This document shows positions 40,626 through 51,907 of a stretch of 64,000 nt of DNA, one piece after another. The notes under the pieces were generated by a model that was not told the DNA's origin, did no database searches, and saw only the letters and a program-made list of their open reading frames with translations. How positions within the stretch are numbered: the first letter of the stretch is position 1; every line of letters starts with the position of its first letter. The position numbers and the translations under genes are program-made. This DNA comes from Nocardioides sp. TF02-7 (GTDB taxonomy: Bacteria; Actinomycetota; Actinomycetes; Propionibacteriales; Nocardioidaceae), in contig NZ_CP092535.1 of assembly GCF_022437945.1 (NCBI RefSeq), positions 1,178,001-1,242,000 of the forward strand, read 5' to 3'.

Positions 40626-40674
40626 ACGTCGGCCCGCGTCAAGACCCGTGGGCCACCGCCCGGGGTCAGCGGAT

Positions 40675-41698
40675 TCAGCGCGGCCGCAACGAGCGCAGCA
40701 GCACGACGATGATCACCGCGCCGGCGATCCCGCCGAGCAGCCAGCCCCACGGCGACCCACCGTCGCCGGCGGGCTCCTCCCGGGCCTCACCGTCGACGCC
40801 GGTGCCCCTCGGGTCGTCCTCACTCCCGTCGGAGGAGGCGTCCGGCGACGGGTCGTCCGCCCCGTCCGCGCCGCCGTCGTCGCCGTCGACCGCGGCCTGC
40901 ACCTCCGGTGGCAGCCGCACCTGCAGCACCTCGGCGAACTGCCCCTCCGAGCTGAGGAACACCCGGTCCTGCTCGTCGACGGCGATGCCCTCCTCCTGCC
41001 GCTGCCTGGGCAGCGGGAACTCCCCGACCTCGCGCAGCGACGGCCACTCGTAGACCGCGGCGGTGGTGTAGCCGCGCAGCACGAAGTGGTCGCCGTCGGG
41101 GGAAGAACGCGCCGTCGGTCGCGACCGGCAGCACCTCGCCGACCTCGGCCAGCCGGTTGGGCCGGTCGTCGGCGAGCTCCTCGGGCGCGACGTAGAGGCG
41201 GCCGATGATCTCCTTGGCGACGACCATCACCTGGCCGGTGCCGGGGTGGACGAGCAGCGACTCGGCGTCGTGGCGTCCGTCCGGGTAGACCAGCTCGTAC
41301 GTCGTCACCGGCCCGCTCGGCGTCCCCTCGCCGACCGGCAGCCGGGTGACGCTGATCGAGTCGCGCTGGCCCGGGTTGTCGCCGATGTCGCCGACCAGCA
41401 CCTCGCCCGCGCCGACAGGGGCCATCGCCTCGAGGTCGACCGGGTCGGCGTCCCACTCGGTGACGCCGACCGTCTCGCCGGTCGCGGGGTCGAGGGTGAA
41501 CACCCGGGCGGAGTCGCCGGAGTCATTGAGGGTGGCGAACAGCCCGTCGCGGGCCACCAGCCCGCTGGACTCGATGATCTCGGGGTCCTGGAACGCGAAG
41601 ACGACGTCGGGCGCCGGCTCCGGCTCCTGGCCGACGGTCACCCCCACGGCGAACGGCATCGCCGCCAGCGCCGCGAGCAGCCCGACCACCCGGCTCAC
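40675..41698 (-). CDS. secreted, C-terminally anchored propeller-like protein (one apparent frameshift)
   Basis: GTG 41698 overlaps the stop of the methyltransferase gene. Signal peptide RVVGLLAALAAMPFAVGVTV, then an extracytoplasmic domain with repeats such as VDLEAMAPVGAGEVLVGDIG that looks like a beta-propeller, an acidic linker (DDGGADGADDPSPDASSDGS), and a C-terminal membrane helix followed by Arg residues. Break near 41100 in a G run. About 340 residues. Function unknown. Confidence 0.75.
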
Positions 41699-42928
41699 TC
41701 CCCCTCGTCCAGCAGCGTCGCCAGCCGCGGCGTGATGCCCCAGGTGGCGACGAGGTCGTCGTACTCCTTGCGGACGCCCCCGCCCTTCACCGGCCCGCCG
41801 GTCCGCACCGCTCGCAGGAGGGTGTTGCGCGGCGTGTGCTGGCTCTCGACGAACTGCATCACCTCGACCCGGTAGCCCTGCAGCCGCAGCAGCGTGGCGC
41901 GCAGCGCGTCGGTGAGGGTGTCGGCGAACCGCTCCCGCAGGATGCCGTGCCGGGTGAGGGCGGCGTACGGCGCCGGCGTGGGCGTCCGCCGCAGCTGGGC
42001 GGCGACGTCGTGGTGGCAGCACGGTGCGGCGAGGACCAGCGGGGCGTCCCAGGCGACGGCCCGGGCGAGCGCCTCGTCGGTGGCGGTGTCGCAGGCGTGC
42101 AGGGCGAGGACGACGTCGGGGCGCTGGTCGCGGTCGGGGGAGCTCGGCGCCGTCGATGGTGCCGACGACGAAGTCGGCGTCGATGCCCAGCCGCTCGGCG
42201 ACGGCGGCGTTGTGCTCGCGCGACTGCTCCTTGACGTCGACGCCGACCAGCCGCACGGGCAGGCCGCGCCGATCGGCGAGGAAGCGGTGGGCGGCGAAGG
42301 TGAGGTAGCCGTTGCCGCAGCCGAGGTCGACGATCCGCAGCGGGTCCTCCGGCGTCGGGCGGCGCAGCTGGTTGCCGAGCGCGTCGGTGATCGACGCGTC
42401 GAGGATCCGCAGGAACTCCTCGACCTGGCGGTACTTCGCCTGCCGGCTGGGCTTGATCCGCCCGTCGGCGTCGGCGAGCCCGAGCGCGGCGAGCACGGGG
42501 TCGTCCTCCGGCAGCAGCCGCTCCTTGTCGCGGTCGTGCGCGCGCTCGGCAACCACCGGCCGGTCCCGGTCGCTGACGTGGGTGACGGCCTCGAGCTTCT
42601 TGGTGACCCGCAGCTGCAGCACCTGCGTCGTCGTCTCGACGTGCCAGTTGCCGAACGGCTCGTCGAGCAGCGCGTCGACGGCCTCGCGTGCGGGGTCGCC
42701 CGCCCGGTGGTTGGCGGTGTGCGCCTGGGTGGCGTCGTACGTCGTCACCTGCAGGTGGCGCCCGGCCTTGAGGTCCACCCAGCGGAGCTCGGCCCGCCGC
42801 CACCGCGGCTGCGCGCCGCGCTGGCGTCCGGACGCGACCGCGCGGACCAGCAGCTCGGGGTCCAGCACGTGGCTGCGCACCCGCGCGAGCCCGCGGAGCA
42901 GCGGGTCGGTGGTCGTCGACTTGCCCAT
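41695..42928 (-). CDS. class I SAM methyltransferase (METTL25-like; one apparent frameshift)
   Basis: About 410 residues. An N-terminal domain of unknown type precedes motif I RIVDLGCGNGYLTFAAHRFL. After a break near 42137 come VVLALHACDTATDEALARAV and APCCHHDVAAQL, features of the Methyltransf_32 (METTL25/GSTCD-like) family. The substrate is unknown; RNA or protein is plausible. ATG 42928. Confidence 0.8.
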
Positions 42929-42943
42929 CTCAGCCCGTGCGCG

Positions 42944-43031
42944 TCACTTGAGGATCGCGGCCACGACCACGATCGCCAGCAGGCCCACCAGCGCGACCGG
43001 GATCACGAGTCGGCGGTGGCGGGGGGTTCAC
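42944..43031 (-). CDS. 28-residue single-helix membrane peptide (one apparent frameshift)
   Basis: From GTG 43031, NPRHRRL leads into one helix (VIPVALVGLLAIVVVAAILK) and TGA 42944. The reading needs one base less in the run at 43020-43026. It lies upstream of and reads in the same direction as the methyltransferase gene. A basic N-terminus and single helix are typical of small membrane proteins. Confidence 0.45.
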
Positions 43032-43067
43032 CCACCCAATCTAGCGAGGGGCCTGTGGCCGCGACGC

Positions 43068-43526
43068 TCAGGTCGGCTCCTCCTCGCGCAACCGGTCGAG
43101 GTCGGCGCGGAGCGCCTCGGCCCGACCGGGTCCGAGCAGCCGCTCGATCTCGGCCTCGATCTCCGGCACCAGGTTGCGCGCGATGGCGAACACCTCCTCA
43201 CCCCTCGCCGTGGCGACCACCAGCTTGGCGCGCCGGTCGCGTGGGTCGGGGCGCCGCTCGACGTACCCGTGCCGCTCGAGGTGCGCGACCAGCTCGGCCA
43301 TCGCCTGCTTGGTCATCTGCGCCCGCTCGGCCAGCCGCGCCACCGGCGTGCCGGTGTCGTCGAGGTGCTCGAAGACGGCGCTGTGCGCCGGCCGGACGGC
43401 GCGGTGGCCACGCTCGGCCAGACGCGCGATCACCCGGTCGTTGAGGGTGACGAAGGCCTCCCGGAGCAGCACGACCGTGTTGACCGGTCGGTCGCCACCG
43501 GCGAGACGGGGCCGTTCCCTTGACAT
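43068..43526 (-). CDS. MarR-family regulator
   Basis: 152 residues, intact, from ATG 43526. Helix-turn-helix AERAQMTKQAMAELVAHLER and wing YVERRPDPRDRRAKLVVAT. Divergent from the cupin gene, with an operator-like palindrome between them (43540-43562), so it probably controls both. Confidence 0.9.
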   Translation of the reverse strand: MSRERPRLAGGDRPVNTVVLLREAFVTLNDRVIARLAERGHRAVRPAHSAVFEHLDDTGTPVARLAERAQMTKQAMAELVAHLERHGYVERRPDPRDRRAKLVVATARGEEVFAIARNLVPEIEAEIERLLGPGRAEALRADLDRLREEEPT

Positions 43527-43539
43527 CAGACAGGCTCCC

Positions 43540-43562
43540 TGTCCATACTCCACATATGGACA
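43540..43562. promoter_or_regulatory. MarR operator overlapping the cupin start codon
   Basis: TGTCCATA-N7-TATGGACA, a perfect 8-bp inverted repeat. The right arm includes the cupin ATG (43556), so a bound repressor would cover the start site, and the left arm lies 14 bp before marR. An outer CAGG/CCTG pair extends the symmetry. Confidence 0.75.
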
Positions 43563-44062
43563 TGCTACCTGTCGATCAGCCCGCCGACCCCACCAACGCC
43601 GAGCGGATCGCCCTCGGCACCGACGAGCTCGTGGTCCTCGCCGACTGCGCGCACACCAACGGCGACATCTTCGCCGTCCTGCTCCGGATGCCGCCGGGCG
43701 GCGGACCGCCGGTGATGCACCGGCACGCGCCCAGCGAGGTCTACCACGTGCTCGAGGGCGAGCTCGTGTTCTACGTCGGCCGTGCCGACGGCGCCGTCGA
43801 CCGGGTGCCCGTGCGCGCCGGCCAGACCATGCCGCTCGCCGGCGGCACGCCGCACACGATCCGCAACGAGGGTGAGCGGGAGGCGGTCGCGTTCGGCGTG
43901 CACTCACCCGGAGCGGCCATGGAGGGCTTCTCCCGGGCCGCTGCCGCCCTCGCGGCCGAGGGCAGTGCCGGTAGTGCCGGCAGTGCCGGCATGGAGGCCG
44001 TGCTCACCATCGCCGAGCAGCACGGCATCGAGCTGCTCGGCCCCGTCCCGGAGCCGGCCTGA
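43556..44062 (+). CDS. cupin-domain protein
   Basis: 168 residues. Single cupin fold (about 50-120): PPVMHRHAPSEVYHVLEGEL is motif 1 with two His and one Glu metal ligands, and GTPHTIRNEGEREAV is motif 2. The C-terminal part has a GSAGSAGSAG linker from a 9-bp tandem repeat. Possibly a quercetinase-like dioxygenase or ligand sensor. ATG 43556 or 43562 are both possible starts. Confidence 0.85.
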   Translation: MDMLPVDQPADPTNAERIALGTDELVVLADCAHTNGDIFAVLLRMPPGGGPPVMHRHAPSEVYHVLEGELVFYVGRADGAVDRVPVRAGQTMPLAGGTPHTIRNEGEREAVAFGVHSPGAAMEGFSRAAAALAAEGSAGSAGSAGMEAVLTIAEQHGIELLGPVPEPA

Positions 44063-44189
44063 CGCCTGCGCCGTGCGGTGGGGCCGGACGCCGTACTCCC
44101 ACGGCGTTCGGTCGCTCCCCTCGGCGTTGCGGTCGCTTCCTCGGTGTCCTGACCGGTCACACCGCCCGGGGAGCGCCCCGAACACTGAG

Positions 44190-46968
44190 TTACCCCACCT
44201 CCGCGGCAGGACCCGCGGCGCGCCCCGCGAGCAGCTCCGCCAGGTGTCGCGCCCGGACGTCGGCGAGGTCGTCGAGCTGCAGCGAGCACGAGAGCCCGTC
44301 CGCGAGCACGACGGTGGCGGGGTCGGCGGCGAGCGCCTCCCGCACCGCCGGCAGCAGGTGGGTCTCCGCGACCGCGACCGACGTCTCGTGGTGCCCCTTC
44401 TCCACGCCCCAGTTGCCCGCCAGTCCGCAGCAGCCGGGCACCTCGGTGACGGCCGCGCCGGCCCGCTCCAGGAGCGTCCGGTCGGGTCCCCACCCCAGCA
44501 CCGACGCGTGGTGGCAGTGCGGCTGGGCGACGACCGTGGTGCCGGTCAGGTCGGGCAGCGGCAGGTCGAGCCGGGTCACCAGCTCGGCGAAGGTGAGGAC
44601 ACCGGCCGCCACGCGGGCCGCGGCCGGGTCGGCCGTCAGCTCGCCGAGGTCGGAGCGCAGCGCCGCCACGCAGGACGGCTCGAGCCCGAGGACCGGAGCC
44701 CCGGAGTCGACGTACGGCGCGAGCCGGGCGACCGTGCGGCCGACGATCAGCTGCGCGGCGGTCAGCTGGCCGGTCGTGATCCACGGCAGCGCGCAGCACG
44801 CCGTCTCGTCGATCACGCGCACGCCGAGCCCTGCCGACTCCAGGAACGAGATCGCCGCCCGTCCCGGCCCGGTGCGGAAGTGGTCGGTGAACGAGTCGGC
44901 CCAGACCCACACGTCCGGGGCGGCATGGCCGCCCTGCGACCGTCGCGCCCAGCGGCGCAGCGTCGGCGACGCGAACAACGGCACCGACCGCCGCTGGTCC
45001 ATCCCCGCGGCCGCCTTGGCGACCGCCGCCAGCGGTCGCACCCGCAGGCCGAGGTCGGCGGCCCGCGCGACCGGCGCGGCGAGCCGCGCCCAGAGCGGCA
45101 GCCGGCCGAGCAGGTAGTGGCTGCGCGGCCGGAGCCGCCGGCGGTAGGTCTGTTGCAGGACCTCGGACTTGTAGGTCGCCATGTCGACCCCGGTCGGGCA
45201 GTCGGAGGCGCAGCCCTTGCAGGACAGGCAGAGGTCGAGCGCCTCGTGGAGCGACGGGTCGGCGAGCCCGTCGACGAGGGATCCGTCGAGCGCCTCCTGC
45301 AGTGTCCGGGCCCGGCCGCGGGTGGAGTCCTTCTCCTGCCCCGTCGCGAGGAACGACGGGCACATCACGCCGCGCCCGGGCAGCGCCGGGACGACGCACT
45401 TGCCGACGCCGGTGCAGCGGTGGGCGGCGGCGCCGAGCGACCCGTTGTCGTGGACGAGCCGCAGCACGGGCCGCAGGTCGGCGACCGGCCGCACCGGCCG
45501 CAGGTCGGCGTCGACGGGCCGCGGGTCGACCAGCACTCCCGGGTTGAGCAGGCCGTCGGGGTCGCACGCGTGCTTGACCGCGGCGAAGAGCGCGAGCGAC
45601 CGGTCGTCGTACATCAGCGGCAGTAGCTCCGAGCGCGCCCTGCCGTCCCCGTGCTCGCCCGACAGCGAGCCGCCGTGCTCCCGCAGCCGGGTGGCGCAGG
45701 CGACGAGGAACTCCCGGAACCGCTGCGGCCCGTCGCGGAAGTCGAAGTCGACCCGCACGTGCACGCAGCCGTCGCCGAAGTGGCCGTAGGGGCACGCCGT
45801 CGAGGCCGTGCTCCTTCAAGAGCTCGTCGAAGTCGCGCAGCCAGGCGCCGAGCCGGTCGGGCGGGACGGCGGCGTCCTCCCAGCCGGAGTACGCCGGCCG
45901 GCCCAGGCTGCGCGCAGCGAGCCCGGCGCCGTCCTCGCGGATCCGCCAGAGCGCGGCCGCCTCCGCGGCCGACCCGACGGTGCGGGCGTCGAGCGCCCCG
46001 GAGGCGGCGACGACCGCGGCGACTCCGGACTCGTCGCCGGCGACCTCCACGAAGAGCCAGCCCGAGCCGCGCGGCAGCTCCGGCACGCTGCCGCCGCGAG
46101 CCCGCACCAGGTCGACGATCCGGGCGTCGAGGCCTTCGCAGGCGACCAGCCGGGCGCCGCTCGCCAGCAGCGCCGGCACGGCGTCGGCCGCGTCGACCAT
46201 CGAGGGGTAGCCGAGCACGACCAGGTCGCGGGGCTCCTCTGGCACCAGCGCGACCGTGACCTCGCGCAGCAGGCCGAGCGTGCCCTCCGATCCCGCCAGG
46301 AACCGGGGCACCGAGCGCCGCTCCGGCAGCAGGTGCTCCAGCGAGTAGCCCGACACCTGGCGGGAGAACCGCCCGGACGTCGTCCGCACGTGGGCCAGCT
46401 CGGCCTCGACCACGGCGGCCAGCCGGGCCTCGACCTCGCCCGGCGCGGCGGCGCGGTCGCCCCACAGCACGTCGGCGTCCAGCACCGTGTCGGCCGTGCG
46501 GCCGTAGCCGAGGGCGCGCGAGCCGCAGGCGTTGTTGCCCACCATCCCGCCGATCGTGCAGCGGGTGTGGGTGGAGGGGTCGGGGCCGTAGCGCAGGCGG
46601 TGGGGCGCGGCCGCGCGCTGCAGCTGCGCGTGCACGACGCCGGGCTCGACCCGCGCCGTCCGGGCGTCGGGATCGACGGCGATCACCCGGTCGAGCCGGC
46701 GGGTGTCGACGACGATGCCCTCCCCCACGGCGTTGCCGGCGATCGACGTTCCGGCCCCGCGCATCGTCAGCGACGTCCCTGCCTCGGCGGCGACCTCGAG
46801 CACGGCCTCCAGCTCGTCGCGGTGCCGCGGCCGTGCCACGGCCGCGGGGAGCACGCGGTAGACCGAGGCGTCCGACGAGTAGAGGGCCCGGGTCAGCGTG
46901 GAGGCGTCGGCGTCCACACCCCGGCGGCGCAGGGCGGCGACCAGGTCGTCCCCCGCCACAGCAGCCAT
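44190..46968 (-). CDS. fused FAD-linked and Fe-S oxidoreductase, D-2-hydroxyacid dehydrogenase type (one apparent frameshift)
   Basis: About 925 residues joining a GlcD-like FAD domain (TMRGAGTSIAGNAVG, GGMVGNNACGSRALGYGRT) and its C-terminal domain (YGHFGDGCVHVRVDF, SGEHGDGRARSE) to a GlcF/LutA-like half with a ferredoxin motif CLSCKGCASDCPTG and CCG motifs (ETACCALPW, PGCCGLAGNWG). It should oxidise a 2-hydroxy acid such as lactate, glycolate or 2-hydroxyglutarate and pass electrons to the quinone pool. One break near 45790 in GTAGGGGCAC. Monocistronic. Confidence 0.9.
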
Positions 46969-47121
46969 CGCGCCAATCTAGCGACGCGCGGCCCCGGGCC
47001 CGTCGGCGGCCGGCGCCTCCTCGGCGAGCGGGCGGGCGCCCTGGTCGGGCGGACCGTGGGAGGACCGCTGACTTCGTGTATTCCGCTCACGGACCGGTCC
47101 TGACCTCCCTATCCTTCCGGA

Positions 47122-47144
47122 GGCTCTCTCGGCGGACGCGAGCC
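47122..47144 (+). promoter_or_regulatory. conserved leader hairpin before secreted paralogue 1
   Basis: GGCTC (47122-47126) pairs with GAGCC (47140-47144). The surrounding bases, including CTCTCTCGG and a GGAGAG ribosome site, recur before paralogue 2. Likely a copy made with the gene, possibly a translation-control element. Confidence 0.45.
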
Positions 47145-47168
47145 ACGGGATCCCAAGGAGAGAGTGGC

Positions 47169-48951
47169 ATGCAGCACGACAAGCTCCGCCGAGGACTGGC
47201 GGCGAGCGCCGTGGGTGCACTGGCGGTCACCGGCCTGACCGTCGCGACCAGCCCTGCGCACGCCGCCGAGGGCGACGGCGCCCGGATGGTCAGCCAGAGC
47301 ACCGGCACGGCGTCGCTGCGGGTCGACATCGCCTGGGACATCGGGGAGCGGCCGCCCACGGTCGAGCTCGTCGCGGAGCGGCTCGACGCCGACGCGACCC
47401 TCCGGTTCGAGGTGAACGCCGACCCGGGCGCCGCGGACGACAGCCCGGGCTGGACGCCGGTGGGCGACTCCTTCGCCCCGCCGGGTCGGTTCGTGCGCCA
47501 CGAGTGGGACGGCTTGATCGGTGCCCAGAGCGCGGCCGGCTCGAGCGTCGCGATCCGGGTCGCGGCGACCACCGGCGACGGGACGACGTACTCCACGGTC
47601 CGCGACGTCGCCGTCGAGGGCCTGGACGGCGACCACAGCGTGCGGTTCAGGACCGCCGAGCTCAGCTACTTCACCCAGCCCTACGCCGACTCGTCCCGCA
47701 CCTCCACGCTGGCGGTGGTGCGGGGAAACACCTCGGCGACCGACGGGGCCGTGCAGCTGTCGTGGTGGCACTCCGGCGCCGGGGAGTTCCGCGGCACCAC
47801 GGCCGCAGCGGTCAGCCCGGCAGACCTGAAGTACTTCGACGGCACGGACAGCACGACGGTCCCCGGCGGTGCGTTCGACGCCGTCCTCGACATCACCGGC
47901 TACGACGCGGCGTCACCCGACGGCTCGTTGGCCATCCGTGCGGTGCGCGACTCCGACGGCTTTCTGTTCGCTGACGTCCCCGAGGCGCAGGTCATCACCA
48001 GCGTCTCGGTCCCCACGGCGGGTCCGGTCGGCTCCAAGGGCATGCCGGTGCGCATCGAGGTGGCCGACCAAGACCTCCGCTCCATCCCCGGTGCCGAGGT
48101 TCGGCGGACGTCGGACGGGTCGCTGGTCGGCTACACCGACGGCCGGGGTGCGGTCGTGGTCCTGCAGCCGACCGAGACGACGGAGTCCTACTACGTCAAC
48201 GCCACCGACGTCGACGCCTACGAGGAAGGCGTCGACGTCGTGACCGCGGACATCGTCGCCCCGGCGTACCAACCCATCCCGAGCGGCACCCGGGCGGTCC
48301 TCGCCGACGGCGACGTGTTCGATGACGACGAGTACCGCGAGGGCGACGTCGCGATCCAGCTCCTCGACCAGGAGGGCACACCGCTGCGGCAGGCAGGCGT
48401 CGAGCTCGGCTACGCGCTGCACCGCGCCGGGACCCAGCAGCCGGAGCTGACCTCGGCCACGACCGACGCTCGCGGCCGCGTCGTCGTCCCGTTCGACCCC
48501 GAGGGCGAGGACGGGCGCTACCGGCTCGTCCACACCGTTCCCGGCGCCGACGTCCCCACCGAGGCAACCGCGACCTTCGTGGCCGGCGACGCTCGGCTCC
48601 GGCTCACCCCCGCCAAGGGCAAGACCCCCTCCGGCGGGAAGATCAAGTACGTCGGCCGGCTCACCATCGGCAAGCTCCCGCTCCCCCGGCCGCCGCATCG
48701 ACCTGCGCTACCTGCGCGGCACCGAGACCAAGCCCGGTCGCAAGGCCGACGCCGGCATCAAGGCCGGCGGCAAGCGCAAGCTCACCGCGAAGGCCCGCAC
48801 CCGCAAGAACGGCACCTTCACCGTCGTCGTCACCGACAAGGCCGAACGCGGCCGGCCCGCCGAGAACGGCCGGCTCCGCGCCACCGCCAAGACCGCCAAG
48901 GAGCAGCCCACCGCCCGCGCCACCTTCACCCGGAAACGGCGCAGCGGCTGA
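47169..48951 (+). CDS. secreted repeat-type protein, paralogue 1 (one apparent frameshift)
   Basis: About 593 residues. Signal peptide (LAASAVGALAVTGLTVATSP) with cleavage expected at AHA-AE. The mature part is beta-rich with several Ig-like segments and an acidic DGDVFDDDEY motif that could bind calcium; no catalytic motif is seen. The basic Lys/Arg-rich C-terminal domain (RTRKNGTFTVVVTDKAERGR) lies after a break near 48688 in a C run. A close paralogue follows directly. Probably a cell-surface protein of unknown role. Confidence 0.8.
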
Positions 48952-49026
48952 CCCGGCGTACCGATCCGTGGGGTTGATTCGGGGAATCGACCACCGGAGG
49001 AGGACCGGTTCTCCTATCCTGCCGTG

Positions 49027-49048
49027 GGCTCTCTCGGGACAGCGAGCC
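49027..49048 (+). promoter_or_regulatory. conserved leader hairpin before secreted paralogue 2
   Basis: GGCTC (49027-49031) and GAGCC (49044-49048), with the same CTCTCTCGG neighbour and downstream GGAGAG as before paralogue 1 (47122). Confidence 0.45.
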
Positions 49049-49070
49049 ATGGGGATCGAGGAGAGAAGCC

Positions 49071-50837
49071 ATGCGGACCGACCTGCTACGCCGAGGACTC
49101 GCCACCAGCGCCGTGGGCGCGCTCGCGATCACCGGCCTGACCGTCACGACCAGTCCCGCGCACGCGGCCGAGGGTGACGGCGCCCGGCTGATCACCCAGG
49201 CCAACGGCAAGGCGTCGCTGCGGGTCGACGGGAGCTCCACACCGAGCATCGAGCTGGTGGCCGAGCGGCTCGAGGCCGGGGCGAGCATCGACTTCGAGGT
49301 GAACCCCAACCCCGAGGCCGGCGACGACAGCGCCGGGTGGACGTCGGTCGCGGGCTCGAACACGTGGACCGGCCGGTACGCGCGCAGGTACTGGGACGGC
49401 ACCGTCGGCGGGCAGAGCGCGGTCGGCTCGAGCGTCGCCCTCCGGGTCGTGGCCACCGTCGGGGACGACACCACCTACTCGACCCGCAACGACGTGGCCG
49501 TCACCGGCCAGGACGACCCCGTGCACAGCGTCTCCATCGGAGCCCAGCGGGGCTACTTCGTCCAGCCCTACGCCGACTCTTCCCGCACCGGGACCATGAT
49601 CGCGGTCAACGGCACCACCTCGGCCACAAGCGGCAACGTCCGGCTCTCGCGGTGGCGCTCGTCCGACGGCACCTTCCAGGGCGGCACCAACGTGGCGGTC
49701 AGCCCCACCGAGTTCAAGATCCTCGACATCAACGATCCCGACAACTCCCCTACTACCCGGGTGGCGAGTTCTCGGTCGCCTACGACATCACCGGCTACGA
49801 CGCCGCCGCCGAGGGCAACGACCTCGCCGTGCGCGGGCTGCGCGGCACCGACAGCGTCTCGGTGGTGACGGACGTCTTCGAGATGCAGGTCGAGCGGATC
49901 CTCACCGAGTCGGTCGAGGTGACCTCGAAGGGGACGTGGGTCACGGCCACGGTCCGCGACACGGTCGGCGACTACTTCATCGCCGGCGCCGAGGTCCGCC
50001 GCCTCTCGGACGGGTCGCTGGTCGGCTACACCGACGGCCGCGGAAGGGTCCGCGCCCTGCAGCCGAACGAGACCACCGAGTCCTACTACGTCAACACCAC
50101 CGACACCGACGCCTACGAGCCCGGGGTCGACCGGATCGTCGAGGTCACCACCCCCGCCTACGTCCCGGTGGCCACCGACGCAGAGGCCGTGCTCGCCGAC
50201 GGCGACGTGTTCGACGACGACGAGTACCGCAAGGGCGACATCGCGATCCAGCTCCTCGACCAGGAGGGCACCCCGCTGCGCCAGGCAGGCGTCCCGATCA
50301 GCTATGCCCTCCACCGGGCAGGCACACCCCGCCCCGAGCTGACCGACGCCGAGACCGACGCCCGCGGCCGCGTCGTCGTCCCGTTCGACCCCAAGGGCGA
50401 GGACGGGCGCTACCGGCTCGTCCACGCCTTCGGCGGCCCGGACGGCGAAGCCGTCACGACCACCTTCGTCGCCGGCGACGCCCGGCTCCGGCTCACCCCC
50501 GCCAGGGGGCAAGGCGCCCTCCGGCGGGAAGATCAGGTACGTCGGCCGGCTCACCATCGGCAAGCTGCCGCTCCCCGGCCGCCGCATCGACCTGCGCTAC
50601 CTGCGCGGCACCGAGACCAAGCCCGGGCGCAAGGCCGACGCCGGCATCAAGGCCGGCGGCAAGCGCAAGCTCGCCGCGAAGGTCCGCACCCGCAAGAACG
50701 GCACCTTCACCGTCGTCGTGACGGACAAGGCCGAACGCGGCCGGCCCGCCGAGAACGGCCGACTCCGCGCCACCGCCAAGACCGCCAGGGAGCAGGCCAC
50801 CGCCCGCGCCACGTTCACCCGGAAGCGTCGTGGCTGA
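49071..50837 (+). CDS. secreted repeat-type protein, paralogue 2 (two apparent frameshifts)
   Basis: Tandem copy of the gene before it, about 588 residues with the same signal peptide (LATSAVGALAITGLTVTTSP), the same DGDVFDDDEYRKGDIAIQLL block and the same basic C-terminal domain. The N-terminal two thirds are clearly diverged from paralogue 1, while the last 90 codons are almost identical at the DNA level. Breaks near 49748 and 50507 in C and G runs. Confidence 0.8.
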
Positions 50838-50841
50838 GCCG

Positions 50842-51012
50842 ATGGCCGCCCCCGGCCCGTCGGGGGACGAGGCGTGGCTGCTGGTGCCGACCGGCGAGAT
50901 CGGCGCCGGCGGTGTCGTGCGCGTGGCGAACGGTGACGGCTCGAGCCACGAGGTCCGCCTGGTGCCCGGCAAGCCGGCCCGGCGCCCGGCGAGCGCGCAG
51001 CACCGTCCGTGA
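50842..51012 (+). CDS. small hypothetical protein
   Basis: About 56 residues from ATG 50842, 4 bp after the paralogue 2 stop and overlapping the next gene's GTG by 4 bp (GTGA). This tight packing supports it as real. Sequence EAWLLVPTGEIGAGGVVRVA has no recognised domain. Confidence 0.5.
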   Translation: MAAPGPSGDEAWLLVPTGEIGAGGVVRVANGDGSSHEVRLVPGKPARRPASAQHRP

Positions 51013-51888
51013 TCACCGCCCGCCTCCGGCCGATGCCGGCGGCCGAGCTCGCCTCGTGGCGCTCGGCGCGGGAGGCGGACGGCACCCCGCTGCCGGCGCC
51101 CGACGAAGGTCACCGGCAGGGAGGCGGTCGTCGTCGAGGTCGACGACGTCGCGGTGGGAGGGGCGCTGCTGGAGCAGCACGGGGCCCGCTGCCTGGTGCG
51201 CGTGCTTCAGTGCACGCTCCCCCACGACGCGAGTCCGCAGTGGAGGGCGGTCGTGGCCGCGCTCGAGGCGCACGCCGCGTCGCGGGGCGCCGCGACCCTC
51301 GTCACCGCAGTCGCGCCGCAGCTCGCGCCGGTCTTCGGCGCGGCCGGGTTCCGGGCGACGATGACCACCGTGGGCAAGCGGCTCGACCCCGACGCCGCGC
51401 CGGAGCTGCAGGACGACCGGCGGGTCGCCGTACGACCGATGGTCGACGAGGAGCGGCGGCGGTTCGCCGCTGACGCCCGCGACCTGCTGGTGGCCGGGAT
51501 GGAGCGGGCCGGTGTCGTCGACCCGGGCGCCATCGGCCTCGCCGGGCTCGACGACCGGCTCGCCGGTCTCGCCGCGGACCCGCCGCCCGCGGGCGAGCTG
51601 CTGATGATGGGCTCCGTGGACGACGTGGTCGTCGGGCGCGCGTGGGCGACGCTGGTGCGCCGGGAGGACGGCCTCGACTTCCACGGCAACACCATCGAGC
51701 TCTTCCCCGAGCACCGCGGGCAGGGCCTCACCAAGTCGTTCCTCGGCGCCCTGCGCCCCTACGTCCAGGAGCTCGGCGTCCGGGAGGTGCGGCTCCGGGT
51801 CTACGGTCACGACGAGCGGGCGCGGCGGACGTTCCTCGCCGAGGGCGCCGGCGTCGCCGACGTGCACCTGCGCAAGGACCTGCTCTGA
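51009..51888 (+). CDS. GNAT-family acetyltransferase, double-domain (one apparent frameshift)
   Basis: About 292 residues from GTG 51009. A degenerate N-terminal GNAT half precedes an active-looking C-terminal half with NTIELFPEHRGQGLTKSFLG (acetyl-CoA loop). One break near 51108. The C-terminus VHLRKDLL is complete. Substrate unknown. Confidence 0.8.
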
Positions 51889-51907
51889 TCCAGCACCGCC
51901 CGTCGCC

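Noticed and set aside
44063..44189. Gene or RNA between cupin and FAD/Fe-S genes
   Set aside because: 127 bp with no open frame of interest, no strong hairpin and no repeat; only spacer sequence seen.
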